The position numbers and the translations under genes are program-made. From assembly GCA_017397685.1 (NCBI GenBank), contig JAFQID010000020.1, positions 1 to 43,248 of the forward strand: 43,248 bases of DNA. The letters run 5' to 3'. This DNA is from Bacilli bacterium (lineage in GTDB: Bacteria; Bacillota_I; Bacilli_A; RF39; UBA660). The notes beneath the pieces were generated by a model. It had not been told where the DNA came from. It worked only from the letters and a program-made list of their open reading frames with translations, and did not search any database. Positions within the stretch are counted from its first letter, which is position 1. Every line of letters begins with the position of its first letter. Positions 9,031-18,002 of the stretch are shown piece after piece.

Positions 9031-9045
9031 TTTTAAATTATAAAT

Positions 9046-9080
9046 AAAGTGTTAATAATAATTTTTTTGCACTTTTTTTA
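9046..9080 (+). terminator. Probable terminator of antidote operon
   Basis: AAAGTG (9046-9051) can pair with CACTTT (9070-9075) across an AT-rich loop, followed by further T residues. The stem is short, so this is only a moderate call, but it sits between two transcription units. Confidence 0.45.
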
Positions 9081-9115
9081 AATTTAAAGTCTATTTAAAA
9101 AATGAACAAAGTTCC

Positions 9116-9144
9116 TTGAAATTATAATTTAAATAGTGTATATT
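9116..9144 (+). promoter_or_regulatory. SigmaA-type promoter of WXG locus
   Basis: TTGAAA (9116-9121), 17 bases, then TATATT (9139-9144), followed by AGGAGGT at 9151-9157 and the ATG at 9164. Spacing is ideal. Confidence 0.75.
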
Positions 9145-9163
9145 AAAAATAGGAGGTAAAAAG

Positions 9164-9781
9164 ATGAATCATAAGGTAAATAGTGTTCAAGCTTTACATG
9201 ATGATGCGATGGCATTATATAATAATGTAGTAATAGGATCAGTTGATACAAGTGCTGATACATTAATTAATAATTTATATAATGGTATTCAAGTGTTGAA
9301 AGGATGCTGGGAAGGAAAGGATGCAGGAGTACAAATACAAAATGTAGTAGGAGTACATAATGCACTTGTTGGAATAAGAAATGCATTAGGACAATTAGCG
9401 GCTGACTCTTCTAAAATTGCAAGTAATTATAGAGAGATACAAAATGCTAATGGTGCTGGAATGGAAGCACTTAATGTGGTATATTCTGATAGTAAGACAG
9501 TGCTTGATGCATATAGTGATAATAGAGATACAATATCTATTACACCGGAGGCACAAAATGGAAAAGCAAGAATAGATGCTGCGAATAATAGTATGGATGG
9601 ATTTATATCAGAGGTATCAAGATATTATCATTCAATCATGGATAACTGGACAGTAGGAACAGGAAGAGAAAATGCTGTTAATGCATTTGAAGGCTTTATA
9701 GCTAATTCAAATAGATATAAAGAGACATTGGCTAGTGTATCTTCAAGTATAGCTACTGCATTACAAAATTATACATTCTAA
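9164..9781 (+). CDS. WXG-like tandem helical-hairpin protein (type VII secretion type)
   Basis: A 205-residue Ala/Asn/Ser-rich, mostly helical protein with no Sec signal or membrane segment. The first half has a W49-E50-G51 turn after about 45 helical residues, as in WXG100 (ESAT-6) proteins; the second half has a related turn at W162 (NWTVGTGRE) with helices on both sides. Usual WXG100 proteins are about 100 residues, so this looks like two hairpins in one chain. Such proteins are exported by, or guide cargo to, type VII-like secretion systems. Strong ribosome site and own promoter suggest high expression. No secretion ATPase (EssC) lies in the window. The call rests on motif and size, not on a search. 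Confidence 0.7.
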   Translation: MNHKVNSVQALHDDAMALYNNVVIGSVDTSADTLINNLYNGIQVLKGCWEGKDAGVQIQNVVGVHNALVGIRNALGQLAADSSKIASNYREIQNANGAGMEALNVVYSDSKTVLDAYSDNRDTISITPEAQNGKARIDAANNSMDGFISEVSRYYHSIMDNWTVGTGRENAVNAFEGFIANSNRYKETLASVSSSIATALQNYTF

Positions 9782-9798
9782 GAAGCGATTGCTTCTTA
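9779..9798 (+). other. Hairpin embracing the WXG-gene stop codon
   Basis: TAAGAAGC and GCTTCTTA form a perfect 8-bp stem with loop GATT, starting with the TAA stop itself. It is followed by TTTCTT rather than a long T-run, and a second weak TTTCTT/AAGAAA pairing lies just after. It may be a leaky terminator or an RNA-stability element that makes the first gene more abundant than those downstream. Confidence 0.6.
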
Positions 9799-9854
9799 TT
9801 TCTTAGGAAGAAATAGAAAAGTTTCTTTTTAAGAAATGAGAAGGAGTGGATGAT

Positions 9855-10193
9855 ATGAGTTGTTCTTGTCAAAGTAATATTAAAGCGTTAAAGGCGAAAA
9901 TAGATAGACTTGAAAATTTGATTATAGAATTAAAAAAATTAGAATTGCAGGGAACTGGTTGCTATGATAATTTAAATGGTTCAGTATCTAATATGGAGAC
10001 TCTTTTTATTAATGGTAAAACATATGATGAAGGGGTTTTATCAAAGTGTGTAGGTGCGATATCTAATTCAGTTTCTACATGTGCAATGTTAAGAGGAAAA
10101 TGTAATGAAGAAATATCAAAATGCTATGAAGAAATTAGGCGAATTAACAATTTACATTCTGAACATATAGAAGATGAAGATAAAACAGAATAA
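9855..10193 (+). CDS. Small Cys-containing coiled-coil protein (type VII-associated type)
   Basis: A 112-residue acidic helical protein with no recognised domain. I place the start at ATG 9855 because AAGGAG at 9841-9846 is 8 bases upstream; a GTG at 9846 in the same frame overlaps that ribosome site. The N-terminus has two closely spaced cysteines (SCSC), and four or five more cysteines follow, unusual for a small cytoplasmic protein here. An N-terminal coiled coil (about residues 10-35) and a C-terminal helix flank a middle with GKTYDEGVL. In size, position and helical pattern it resembles the small partner proteins that accompany LXG/WXG secreted effectors. It sits between the WXG-like gene and the cysteine hydrolase gene. 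Function is unproven. Confidence 0.72.
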   Translation: MSCSCQSNIKALKAKIDRLENLIIELKKLELQGTGCYDNLNGSVSNMETLFINGKTYDEGVLSKCVGAISNSVSTCAMLRGKCNEEISKCYEEIRRINNLHSEHIEDEDKTE

Positions 10194-10231
10194 TTTTGAT
10201 AATAATATATGCTTGAAAGGAATGATTTTTT

Positions 10232-11128
10232 ATGGATTTAGATATAGATGTTGAAAGTTTTTTTTCGATTAATCTGTTAATTAATGCTTGCATTAGTGAG
10301 GTAAAAAGTTTTGCTAATAGTTTTTGCTCTTTAAATTTGAGTGATTTAAGTAATGTTAGTATTAATAAAGATGAGATAAATAAAGCTGTACAAGATTTGG
10401 AAACATTAGCATCTAAAATGGATAGAACTACAGAGTTATTTTGTTTAATTGACGAATCTAATGCAACTCTTTTTTCTACTATGAAAGTTCCTTATGTTCC
10501 TGTTTTTGGGGAAGAAAGTTTTGATTTTAAAGATTTGATTGTTGCTAAACCGGATTGGTATTCTCAATCAGAGTGGTCACAATTGATAATTGATACAGCT
10601 ATGAAAATGTTTGAAACACAAAATGGAGAGTTTAGATATATAAGTCCAACAACAGCTAGGGAGGATTTTGGTACGGATGAAGATAATCCGAGAGTTTTAG
10701 CATATAATGGGGAGAAATATAATGGATATTATCATATTGACTGCAATGCATTTGTTTCTATTGTTCTTAATCAAGCACTAGGAATTGGATCGAAAAAAGC
10801 AAATAGTGAAGATGATTTTAAGTTTGTAGCTCCAGGTGATAGAGATTGGTATCCTTTAAAAGATGATGTAAAACAAATCGCAACAGGACTAACTTTAGAT
10901 GAGGCATTAGAATTAGCTCAGCCGGGTGATATTTTAGGTTCAGTAGGTGATGGTGATACACATGTTCAAATATATGTGGGAGATGGGGTTGTAATTGATA
11001 ATGGTAATGCTGTTCCTAATGCTCCTATATCATTAAGAACTAAAGATGGTCATCCACAAACTGGTAAAAAAATAAGGCATCAAAATGGAGTGTATACTAT
11101 TTTGAGAGTTGATGAATCTTATATTTAA
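10232..11128 (+). CDS. NlpC/P60-like cysteine hydrolase with WXG-like helical N-terminus
   Basis: A 298-residue protein. Residues 1-90 are helical, without a Sec signal, in the style of type VII substrates. Residues 110-298 form a papain-like NlpC/P60 domain: catalytic C171 in HIDCNAF (the family usually has DCSGF), the QPGDIL step at 230-235, and H244 in DTHVQIYVGDG. This family cuts peptidoglycan stem peptides or related amide bonds. An AAGG ribosome site precedes the ATG. It is the last gene of the WXG unit. It could open the wall for the secretion apparatus or be a toxic effector in its own right; no obvious immunity gene follows, which favours the first. The changed residues around the cysteine lower certainty about substrate. 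Confidence 0.8.
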   Translation: MDLDIDVESFFSINLLINACISEVKSFANSFCSLNLSDLSNVSINKDEINKAVQDLETLASKMDRTTELFCLIDESNATLFSTMKVPYVPVFGEESFDFKDLIVAKPDWYSQSEWSQLIIDTAMKMFETQNGEFRYISPTTAREDFGTDEDNPRVLAYNGEKYNGYYHIDCNAFVSIVLNQALGIGSKKANSEDDFKFVAPGDRDWYPLKDDVKQIATGLTLDEALELAQPGDILGSVGDGDTHVQIYVGDGVVIDNGNAVPNAPISLRTKDGHPQTGKKIRHQNGVYTILRVDESYI

Positions 11129-11160
11129 TAATTATATGTAAATTGTTAAATAATTTTTGA

Positions 11161-11187
11161 ACTAGATGAAAAACATCTGGTTTTTTT
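11161..11187 (+). terminator. Rho-independent terminator of WXG unit
   Basis: ACTAGATG pairs with CATCTGGT (one G-T wobble) around AAAAA, followed directly by seven T residues. Confidence 0.8.
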
Positions 11188-11245
11188 AAAAAGTAAAATT
11201 ATAGTGTTTTTTATATTTTTTATAGAAATAATTTTATGTGTGTTG

Positions 11246-11251
11246 TATAAT
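11246..11251 (+). promoter_or_regulatory. -10 box of the surface operon
   Basis: TATAAT within GTGTTGTATAAT; a weak -35 (TAGAAA at 11223-11228) lies 17 bases upstream. The same GTTGTATAAT string recurs before the S41 protease gene, and TTGTATAAT before the leaderless surface gene. AGGAG follows at 11260-11264. Confidence 0.65.
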
Positions 11252-11275
11252 AATTAAGTAGGAGAAAAAAGTAAA

Positions 11276-14191
11276 ATGAGTTTTAATATAAATAAATTGA
11301 AAAGCAATTTTTTGTTTTTGGTTATATCTATTGTTTTAATAGTTGTTTTTTTAGTTATTTCATTATTTGCAGGTGAAAGTGGTAGTTCTTTAGAAGAGGC
11401 TCCGCTTGGTGATGGTGAGGTTAATATTAACGGTCTTGTTATTAATGAGGTGATGACTTCTAATAAAGGTACTATTGCTGATGAGAATGGTAAGCTTTAT
11501 GATTATATGGAGCTTTATAATGGTACTAGTGAAGATATTAATCTTAAAAATTATGGACTTAGTGATAATGGAAGAATAAAATGGGTTTTTCCTGAAGTTA
11601 TTATTAAATCTAAGGAATATTTAGTTGTATTTTTAAGTGGTACAAATGAAGAGGGACTTCATGCTAAATTTAAATTAAGTTCAGCCGGTGGGGAAACTCT
11701 TGCGTTATTTAGTCCTAGCGGAAAAGTGGTTGATGGTGTTGATACGATTTCTTTGATAAAGGATACTGTTATGGCTCGCGATGAATCAGGGGAATGGAAT
11801 GTGCAACTAAAACCTACTCCGGGGCACGAGAATACTGTTAAGGGGCATGAGGAGTTTATTGCTAGTTTGATTAGTGAAGATAATGAGAAGAGTATTATTA
11901 TTAATGAGATTCTTCCTAATAATAAGGGTAATTTTAGAGATTCTTATGGTGAGTTTAGTGGTTTTGTTGAGGTTAAGAATGTTAGTGATAAAACTATTAA
12001 TCTAGAGAATTATGCTTTATCTAATAGTTCTGATATTAATTTTAAATGGAAGTTTCCTAGTGTTAGTTTGAAGAAGGGTGAGGTACTTGTTGTTTATACT
12101 TCTAATAGAAATATTACAGAGGGTGAACTTCATGCGTCTTTTAAACTTAATAATGAGAATGGTGATGTTATTTTATCAAATAATAAGGGTAAGATTATTG
12201 ATAAGGTAAGCTATGTTGGTATTGGTAATGGTTATGCATATATCAATACTGGAGAACATTTTGAGGTTGATAATAATGTATCTCCTGGTTATGCTAATAA
12301 TGCTAGTGGTATTAAGAAGTTTCAAAGCAATTATGTCAAGACGCCAGAAGGTCTTGTTATAAATGAGGTAATGAATAATAATTATTCTTATTTGGCTCAA
12401 AATGGTGGTAATTATTATGATTGGATAGAATTATATAATAATGGTGATAAAACTATTAATTTAAGTGATTATTATATGACTACTAATACAAATAGTATTA
12501 ATATGTATAAGCTTCCTGATGTTAAACTTAATAAGGGAGAGTATTATATATTGATGGCATCTGGCGATGAAAATCTTTCTAATAAGAGTTATAAGCATGC
12601 TAATTTTAATGTTTCTGATACTCAAAGTTTATATCTTGTAAAGGATAGGAAAGTTGTTGATTCTTTATTTGTTGCGAATGTTCCACTTGGATATAGTATG
12701 GGTAAAGGAAAAAAAAGCGGGGTATATTATTATAGTAATCCTACTCCTAAGAAAAAAAATGGAAGTGGGAGTCAAAGTATTTCATATAAGCCTGTTAGTA
12801 ATTATGAGTCTGGAATATACAATGATGTTAAGAAATTGTCAGTTAAGTTAACTGGGACTGGAAAACTTTATTATACGACTGATGGGTCTGAGCCTACTAC
12901 TTCGTCTAAGCTATACAGTAGTCCTCTTAGTATTAAGAAGACTACTGTTTTAAAAGTTAGAGCTTATGAAAGTGGTAAACTTAAAAGTGAGGTTGCTACT
13001 TATTCTTATATTGTTAATGAAAAACATAAGCTTGATGTTATGAGTTTATCTTTAAGTAAGAGTGATTTAAATTCTCTTCATTATAATGCTTGGACTGAAG
13101 GATATGAAAAGAAAGTTACCGCTGAGTTTTTTGATCTTGATGGCGGGGGATTTGAAATAGACTGTGGTCTTAAGTTATTTGGAGGTTCAACTCGTGGTCA
13201 TGCGAAGAAGAGTTATGAGCTAAAGTTTAAGAAGAAATATGGTGATGGTGAGCTTAATTATCAAGTGTTTGAGGATAAAGATTATTCTGTGTTTAATTCT
13301 ATTGTTCTTCGTACTGGATCTCAAGATGAGATGGGAGATGCTTCTAAGAAGACCTTGCTTCGTGATATAGTTGGAACTACTTTGGTTGAGGAATATACTT
13401 CTGTTGATGTACAAGCATATAGGCCTATTGTTCTTTATATAAACGGAGAGTACTGGGGTATGTATTTTATTCGTGAGAAGATTGATGAGACTATTGTTGG
13501 AAATCATTATAATGTTAAAGCTACTAAGAGTAATACAGATTTACTTAGAATTGATGGTCAAGTTAAAAGTGGAAGTGCTTCTAAATATAATAATATGATT
13601 AGTTTTGTTAGTAATAATGATATGAGTAAGGGTGCTAATTATAAAAAGATAGAAAAGCAAATTGATATAGAAAACTTTATTGATTTTTGGATTGCTGAGA
13701 CATGGGTTAGTAATAATGATATTGTTAATGTTAGATTTTTTTCTCATCCTGATGTTGAGGATGGAAAATGGCGATGGATTTTTTATGATTTAGATTTTGC
13801 CATGTATAATACGAGTATTAATTATTATAATTTTTCTGTAAATCCTGGTGGAATGACTTCGCTTGGTTATTCTACTACTTTGCTTAGAAATCTTATGAAG
13901 AATAAAACTTTTAAAAAGAAATATGCCGAAAGACTTTCTTATAATCTTTTAAATACATGGAGTGAGAAAAATGTTTTAAAAAGAATAGATGAAGTAATTG
14001 ATGAACTTACTGTGAGTGAACTTAAGAGGAATTTTGAAAGATGGGGTATGAGTTATAGTACTTGGAAATCTAGCGTTAATTATTTGAAAAGTTATGCTAA
14101 AAATAGAAATAAATATATGGTTAGTCAAGCTAAAAGTTTTTTAGGTTTATCTAGCAGTGAAATGAATAAATACTTTGGAGATGTAAAATGA
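11276..14191 (+). CDS. Membrane-anchored lamin-tail / CotH kinase surface protein
   Basis: A 971-residue protein with an N-terminal membrane anchor or uncleaved signal (about residues 11-31). Three lamin-tail-like domains follow, each opening with a (V/I)INE(V/I) motif and a G-rich loop (encoded near 11428, 11895 and 12354). Next is a chitobiase/hexosaminidase C-terminal-like beta domain with YYTTDGSEPT (about 12838-13011). Last is a CotH-type kinase domain (about 13036-14000) with LFGGSTRGH, LRTGSQDEM, YWGMYFIREKID and the metal-binding WIFYDLDFAMYN. CotH proteins phosphorylate proteins such as spore coat components, and lamin-tail domains suggest an extracellular location. It overlaps the VTC-like gene by ATGA. 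The substrate is unknown; the neighbours suggest a surface-polymer or surface-protein task. Confidence 0.88.
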   Translation: MSFNINKLKSNFLFLVISIVLIVVFLVISLFAGESGSSLEEAPLGDGEVNINGLVINEVMTSNKGTIADENGKLYDYMELYNGTSEDINLKNYGLSDNGRIKWVFPEVIIKSKEYLVVFLSGTNEEGLHAKFKLSSAGGETLALFSPSGKVVDGVDTISLIKDTVMARDESGEWNVQLKPTPGHENTVKGHEEFIASLISEDNEKSIIINEILPNNKGNFRDSYGEFSGFVEVKNVSDKTINLENYALSNSSDINFKWKFPSVSLKKGEVLVVYTSNRNITEGELHASFKLNNENGDVILSNNKGKIIDKVSYVGIGNGYAYINTGEHFEVDNNVSPGYANNASGIKKFQSNYVKTPEGLVINEVMNNNYSYLAQNGGNYYDWIELYNNGDKTINLSDYYMTTNTNSINMYKLPDVKLNKGEYYILMASGDENLSNKSYKHANFNVSDTQSLYLVKDRKVVDSLFVANVPLGYSMGKGKKSGVYYYSNPTPKKKNGSGSQSISYKPVSNYESGIYNDVKKLSVKLTGTGKLYYTTDGSEPTTSSKLYSSPLSIKKTTVLKVRAYESGKLKSEVATYSYIVNEKHKLDVMSLSLSKSDLNSLHYNAWTEGYEKKVTAEFFDLDGGGFEIDCGLKLFGGSTRGHAKKSYELKFKKKYGDGELNYQVFEDKDYSVFNSIVLRTGSQDEMGDASKKTLLRDIVGTTLVEEYTSVDVQAYRPIVLYINGEYWGMYFIREKIDETIVGNHYNVKATKSNTDLLRIDGQVKSGSASKYNNMISFVSNNDMSKGANYKKIEKQIDIENFIDFWIAETWVSNNDIVNVRFFSHPDVEDGKWRWIFYDLDFAMYNTSINYYNFSVNPGGMTSLGYSTTLLRNLMKNKTFKKKYAERLSYNLLNTWSEKNVLKRIDEVIDELTVSELKRNFERWGMSYSTWKSSVNYLKSYAKNRNKYMVSQAKSFLGLSSSEMNKYFGDVK

Positions 14192-14877
14192 AAGAGTATA
14201 AGTATAGAAATGAAATTAAATTTAAGATATCGGAGGGAGAGGCTAAAGCTTTGATTCAAAGGTTATCTACTGTTTTAGATAAGGATAAAAATGCATATTA
14301 TAGTGATGGGTCATATTTAATTAAAAGTTTATATTTTGATGATATTGAAAGTACATCTTATTATGAGAAACTTGATGGGGTTCTATATAGAAAGAAATAT
14401 AGAATTAGGATTTATAATAATGATAGTACTTTTATTAAACTTGAGAAGAAAATGAAACACAATAATATGACGGCTAAAGAATCGCAGTTGATTTCAAAAG
14501 AAATATATAGTAAAATATTAAATGGTAATATAGATGGGATAAGTTATGAAAGTGGAAGTTTGCTTGAGGAGTTTATTGCTAATTATAAATGTAAGTTATT
14601 AGTGCCATCTGTACTTGTTGCTTATCAAAGAATAGCTTTTGTTTATCCGGTAAGTGATGTTAGAATTACTTTTGATTTTAATATTAAGAGTGGTTTATAT
14701 AATTATGATTTATTTGATGAAGAGAATGCTTTATATAGTGTTAATGAGAAGGGTAAAGTTGTTCTTGAAGTTAAGTTTAATGAAATATTACCATATCACA
14801 TAGCATGTATTTTAGAGAGTGTTTCTAATTATAGAGAAGCAACAAGTAAGTTTGCTATATGTAGGAGTATAAAATAA
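14188..14877 (+). CDS. VTC-like domain protein (polyphosphate polymerase/tunnel fold)
   Basis: A 229-residue protein whose start (YRNEIKFKIS), LKSLYFDD-type strand, YRKKYRIRIY strand, FIKLEKK strand and C-terminal VVLEVKFNE strand match the VTC domain, a triphosphate-tunnel-like barrel lined with Arg, Lys and Glu. In yeast the VTC4 domain makes polyphosphate; bacterial versions paired with DUF4956 and CotH are of unsettled function. No membrane segment is seen, so it probably works on the inner membrane face with the next gene's product. Translationally coupled to the CotH gene and 14 bases from DUF4956. Family call is confident, activity is not. Confidence 0.88.
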   Translation: MKEYKYRNEIKFKISEGEAKALIQRLSTVLDKDKNAYYSDGSYLIKSLYFDDIESTSYYEKLDGVLYRKKYRIRIYNNDSTFIKLEKKMKHNNMTAKESQLISKEIYSKILNGNIDGISYESGSLLEEFIANYKCKLLVPSVLVAYQRIAFVYPVSDVRITFDFNIKSGLYNYDLFDEENALYSVNEKGKVVLEVKFNEILPYHIACILESVSNYREATSKFAICRSIK

Positions 14878-14891
14878 AAGGAGTTTAAATT

Positions 14892-15575
14892 ATGAGTGTT
14901 ATTGATACAATTAAAAAATCTGTTTTAAGTAATTTTACTGGAACTATTACTGTAACTGATATGTTACTTTCTTTGATAGTTGCATTTTTGATAGGGGTAT
15001 TTATTATTTATGTTTATAAAAAGACATATACTGGAGTAGTTTATTCTAAAGCATTTGCTTTATGTATATTACTTCTTGCGATGGTTACATCTATGATTAT
15101 TAGAACTATAAGTTCTAATATATCTCTTTCTTTAGGTATGGTTGGTGCTTTATCTATAGTTAGATTTAGAACTGCGGTTAAAGAGCCTGTTGATACTGGG
15201 TTTATGTTTTGGGGTATTACAGCTGGAATTATGTCTGGTGCTGGACTTTATATACCAGCGCTTGCTGGATCACTAGGTCTTGGTGTTTTGTATTTTATAA
15301 TATATATTGCTGGGTTTAAAACAACATCTAGATATTTGCTTGTTTTGAAATATGAGACTAATGCGCATGAGGAAGTTCTTAAAAAACTAAGAGGTGTTAA
15401 GAAGTTTAAGATTAGGAGTAAATCTATTTTAAAAAATCAAGTAGAGCTGTCTATTGAAGTTGATGTTAAGGAATCAAAAGGAAAAGTTTCTACGCAACTT
15501 GTTGATTCTTTTGGAATTATAGATGGAATGATTAATGCTAGTTTAATTGCTTATCAGAATGATTTTGGGGCTTAG
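14892..15575 (+). CDS. DUF4956 membrane protein
   Basis: A 227-residue protein with about four hydrophobic segments in residues 15-150, then a soluble C-terminal alpha/beta tail. The conserved MVGALSIVRFRTAVKEP step between the second and third segments is typical of DUF4956. The family regularly occurs beside VTC-like and CotH genes, as here, and is thought to form a membrane module with the VTC-like protein; the transported or polymerised substrate is unknown. An AAAGGAG ribosome site precedes the ATG. Confidence 0.88.
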   Translation: MSVIDTIKKSVLSNFTGTITVTDMLLSLIVAFLIGVFIIYVYKKTYTGVVYSKAFALCILLLAMVTSMIIRTISSNISLSLGMVGALSIVRFRTAVKEPVDTGFMFWGITAGIMSGAGLYIPALAGSLGLGVLYFIIYIAGFKTTSRYLLVLKYETNAHEEVLKKLRGVKKFKIRSKSILKNQVELSIEVDVKESKGKVSTQLVDSFGIIDGMINASLIAYQNDFGA

Positions 15576-15584
15576 GAGTTTTTT

Positions 15585-16976
15585 ATGAAGAGTAAAAAGA
15601 GTGTTTTAAAAATTACGCCTATTATATATACTGTTAATATACTTGTTTTACTTGCGATTTTAGTTTTTTATGTTGCGAGGGGTGTACATTATTATTTAGA
15701 AGAAAATGGTAAAAAAGTAGGTAGTGATATTGTCTATTTTGGTGATTATATTACTAAGAAACAGAGTCGATTAGATGAGACTAAAGGTCTTGTTTATGAT
15801 AAAGAAAAAAATATTTATGTTTATAAGGGCGATATAGATGATAATTATTTATATTATTCGGGTATTATGTATAGAATACTTGGTATAGATAATGAAAATA
15901 ATGTTAGAGCTGTTGCGGATAAAAATGTAACTATTATGTATTCCGGTCTTAATAGAGGATATGAAAAATCATATGTTAGGACTTGGCTTAATATAATTGA
16001 AGATGAAAATCATAGTGGTATATATATGAATAATTTTTATGATTATGAAAGTATACTTGCTCATAGTTATGTGTGTAATGATGTAATTGATGATGTTAAT
16101 AGTATCACTTGTGAAAATAATACTAATAATGATTATGTTTCAATATTATCTTTAAATGATTATAGTATTGCTGGTGGTAAGGAAAGTTTTTTAAATAATG
16201 GAGAAAACTTTTATTTAGCAACTATTAATAGTGAAAATAATAATTATGTGGTTAGTAATACTGGTGATATTATTCTAAATAATATTTATACTAGAGCTTA
16301 TGGTGTAAGACCGGTTATTACTATTGATGCTAGTGTTAATTTACTTGCTGGGGATGGAAGTAGTAAAAACCCTTATATAATTGAAAAACATGATATTAAT
16401 AGTTTAAGTGATGTTTATGTTGGTGATATCGTTAAAATATCAGGATCTAATTATAAAGTTATTTCAATAGGTGAAAATGTATTTGTTGCTGGAGTGGAAT
16501 CTATTAAAGATGGTGAAGATGAAGTTTTAAAGAGTTTTGGTGAGAGCAATAAATATAGTACTTCAGGTAGTGCTGGAAAATATTTAAATAATGATTTTTA
16601 TGAATCTTTAAGTGATAAAGATTTAATTGTTAAGAGTAATTATTATGTTGGTAATAATAGTATGTCTGATTTAAGTTATACTCTTAAATATGATAGTAAA
16701 GTAAGCGCTAAGGTTGGTATGCTTTCTCTTGGAGATTTATTTATTCATGAAGTTGGTGGTGTCTTTACTATTTCTAGATCTATTGAAAGTGATGATGTAA
16801 TAGAAGTAATTAATAATGAAGGTAATTTATTTGGAGATTTTGTAAGTTCTAAATATGCGTTAAGACCAGCATTTTATTTAAATGGTAATGCTATTATTGA
16901 AAGTGGTAAGGGTACTAATGATAATCCTTATGTACTTGGAGGTATAGAAGATGAAGAAGAAACAAAAGAAGAGTAA
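15585..16976 (+). CDS. Membrane-anchored protein with two RPVI/RPAF-type modules
   Basis: A 463-residue protein with one N-terminal anchor (about residues 10-30) and an extracellular part. Two copies of a module are visible: each starts with a V-Y-F/V-G-D beta strand (IVYFGDYI; VYVGDIVKI), includes YR-I-L/YKVIS strands, and ends with (V/L)RP followed by I-T-I-D or F-Y-L-N and a GDGS/GKGT...NPY closing motif (about 16303-16380 and 16860-16935). The style resembles DUF6273-type surface modules. The same ending recurs in the protein encoded at 18086. It lies 9 bases after the DUF4956 gene and overlaps the glycosidase gene by 26 bases, so it belongs to the CotH/VTC operon. No enzyme motif is recognised; it may bind the surface polymer. 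Confidence 0.8.
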   Translation: MKSKKSVLKITPIIYTVNILVLLAILVFYVARGVHYYLEENGKKVGSDIVYFGDYITKKQSRLDETKGLVYDKEKNIYVYKGDIDDNYLYYSGIMYRILGIDNENNVRAVADKNVTIMYSGLNRGYEKSYVRTWLNIIEDENHSGIYMNNFYDYESILAHSYVCNDVIDDVNSITCENNTNNDYVSILSLNDYSIAGGKESFLNNGENFYLATINSENNNYVVSNTGDIILNNIYTRAYGVRPVITIDASVNLLAGDGSSKNPYIIEKHDINSLSDVYVGDIVKISGSNYKVISIGENVFVAGVESIKDGEDEVLKSFGESNKYSTSGSAGKYLNNDFYESLSDKDLIVKSNYYVGNNSMSDLSYTLKYDSKVSAKVGMLSLGDLFIHEVGGVFTISRSIESDDVIEVINNEGNLFGDFVSSKYALRPAFYLNGNAIIESGKGTNDNPYVLGGIEDEEETKEE

Positions 16977-17997
16977 TAAGAAAACTAGTAAGTTTAGTAT
17001 ATTTTTAATAGTAATAGATGTTATTGCTATCTTTTGTTTTGCTCTTGCATATGGGCCGTTTGATCCTTTTAAGGACTGGCTTGTGACTACAGCGATGAGA
17101 ACGGCAACTCATAGATATTTTGCTTATATTTTGTATGATGAAGAAATTGTTAATAGAGTACTTGATAATAATAAAGTTATTGAAGTAGAAGATGATACAG
17201 ATACCTCTAAGATTATTTTTAATTCAAGTCCTGATACTGGGGTATATGAAAGTATATATGAGGAACAAATTCTTAAAAGAGATGAAGGTAATGATGTATA
17301 TAAAATAGTTAATCTTAAGGGTGATGGATATAAAGGGTATATGGCTGTTATTTATGATCCGTCTAGAATAGAACTTGTATTTTCTGATAAGTATGGGGGA
17401 GCTGGTGAATATTTATCAACTATGGCAAAAGATAATAATGCTTTAGTTGCGATTAATGGTTCTGGGGTTCAGCATTCTGGTGGTAATAGGGTTACTGGTA
17501 CTGCGATTAAGAATGGTAAGGTTTACGCTAAAGGTAGAGATATTAATAAAGGTGGGGGTCTTATTGGTTTTACTAAAGATAATGTTTTAATGCTTACTAA
17601 AAAGAGTGCTAAAGAGGCTATTAAAGCTGGTATGGATAGGGCTGTTGAGTTTGGGCCATTCTTAATAGTTAATGGAAAGGAATCTACTTTTAAAGGAAAT
17701 GGTGGATGGGGAATTGCTAATAGAACGGCTATTGGTCAAAGACAAGATGGTATTGTTTTGATTATTGTTATTGATGGTAGAAGTAGTGAGTCTCAAGGAA
17801 TTAGTATGGTAGATTTAAAAGATTTATTTGTTAGATACAAAGCATATAATGCGGCTAATCTTGATGGAGGAGGAAGTTCTGCGATGTATGCGGTTGTTAA
17901 AGGAAAAGGGAAACTTATTAATAATCCACAAGGATTTGGGTATTCTGGAGAAAGATATTTACCTAATGCTTGGATGGTACTTCCTGAGAAAAAATAA
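16951..17997 (+). CDS. Phosphodiester glycosidase (NAGPA-like), membrane anchored
   Basis: A 348-residue protein with a Lys-rich start and one membrane segment (about residues 14-34). The rest is the NAGPA fold: VAINGSG, GPFLIVNGK, NRTAIGQ, LIIVIDGRSS and the family hallmark NLDGGGSSAMY near the C-terminus. The family removes sugars linked through phosphodiesters, as in uncovering mannose-6-phosphate in animals; bacterial members act on wall or capsule polymers. GGAGG at 16938-16942, inside the previous gene, is 8 bases from the ATG. Last gene of the CotH/VTC operon, which suggests that the operon makes or edits a sugar-phosphate surface polymer (inference). Confidence 0.87.
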   Translation: MKKKQKKSNKKTSKFSIFLIVIDVIAIFCFALAYGPFDPFKDWLVTTAMRTATHRYFAYILYDEEIVNRVLDNNKVIEVEDDTDTSKIIFNSSPDTGVYESIYEEQILKRDEGNDVYKIVNLKGDGYKGYMAVIYDPSRIELVFSDKYGGAGEYLSTMAKDNNALVAINGSGVQHSGGNRVTGTAIKNGKVYAKGRDINKGGGLIGFTKDNVLMLTKKSAKEAIKAGMDRAVEFGPFLIVNGKESTFKGNGGWGIANRTAIGQRQDGIVLIIVIDGRSSESQGISMVDLKDLFVRYKAYNAANLDGGGSSAMYAVVKGKGKLINNPQGFGYSGERYLPNAWMVLPEKK

Positions 17998-18002
17998 ATG
18001 AG

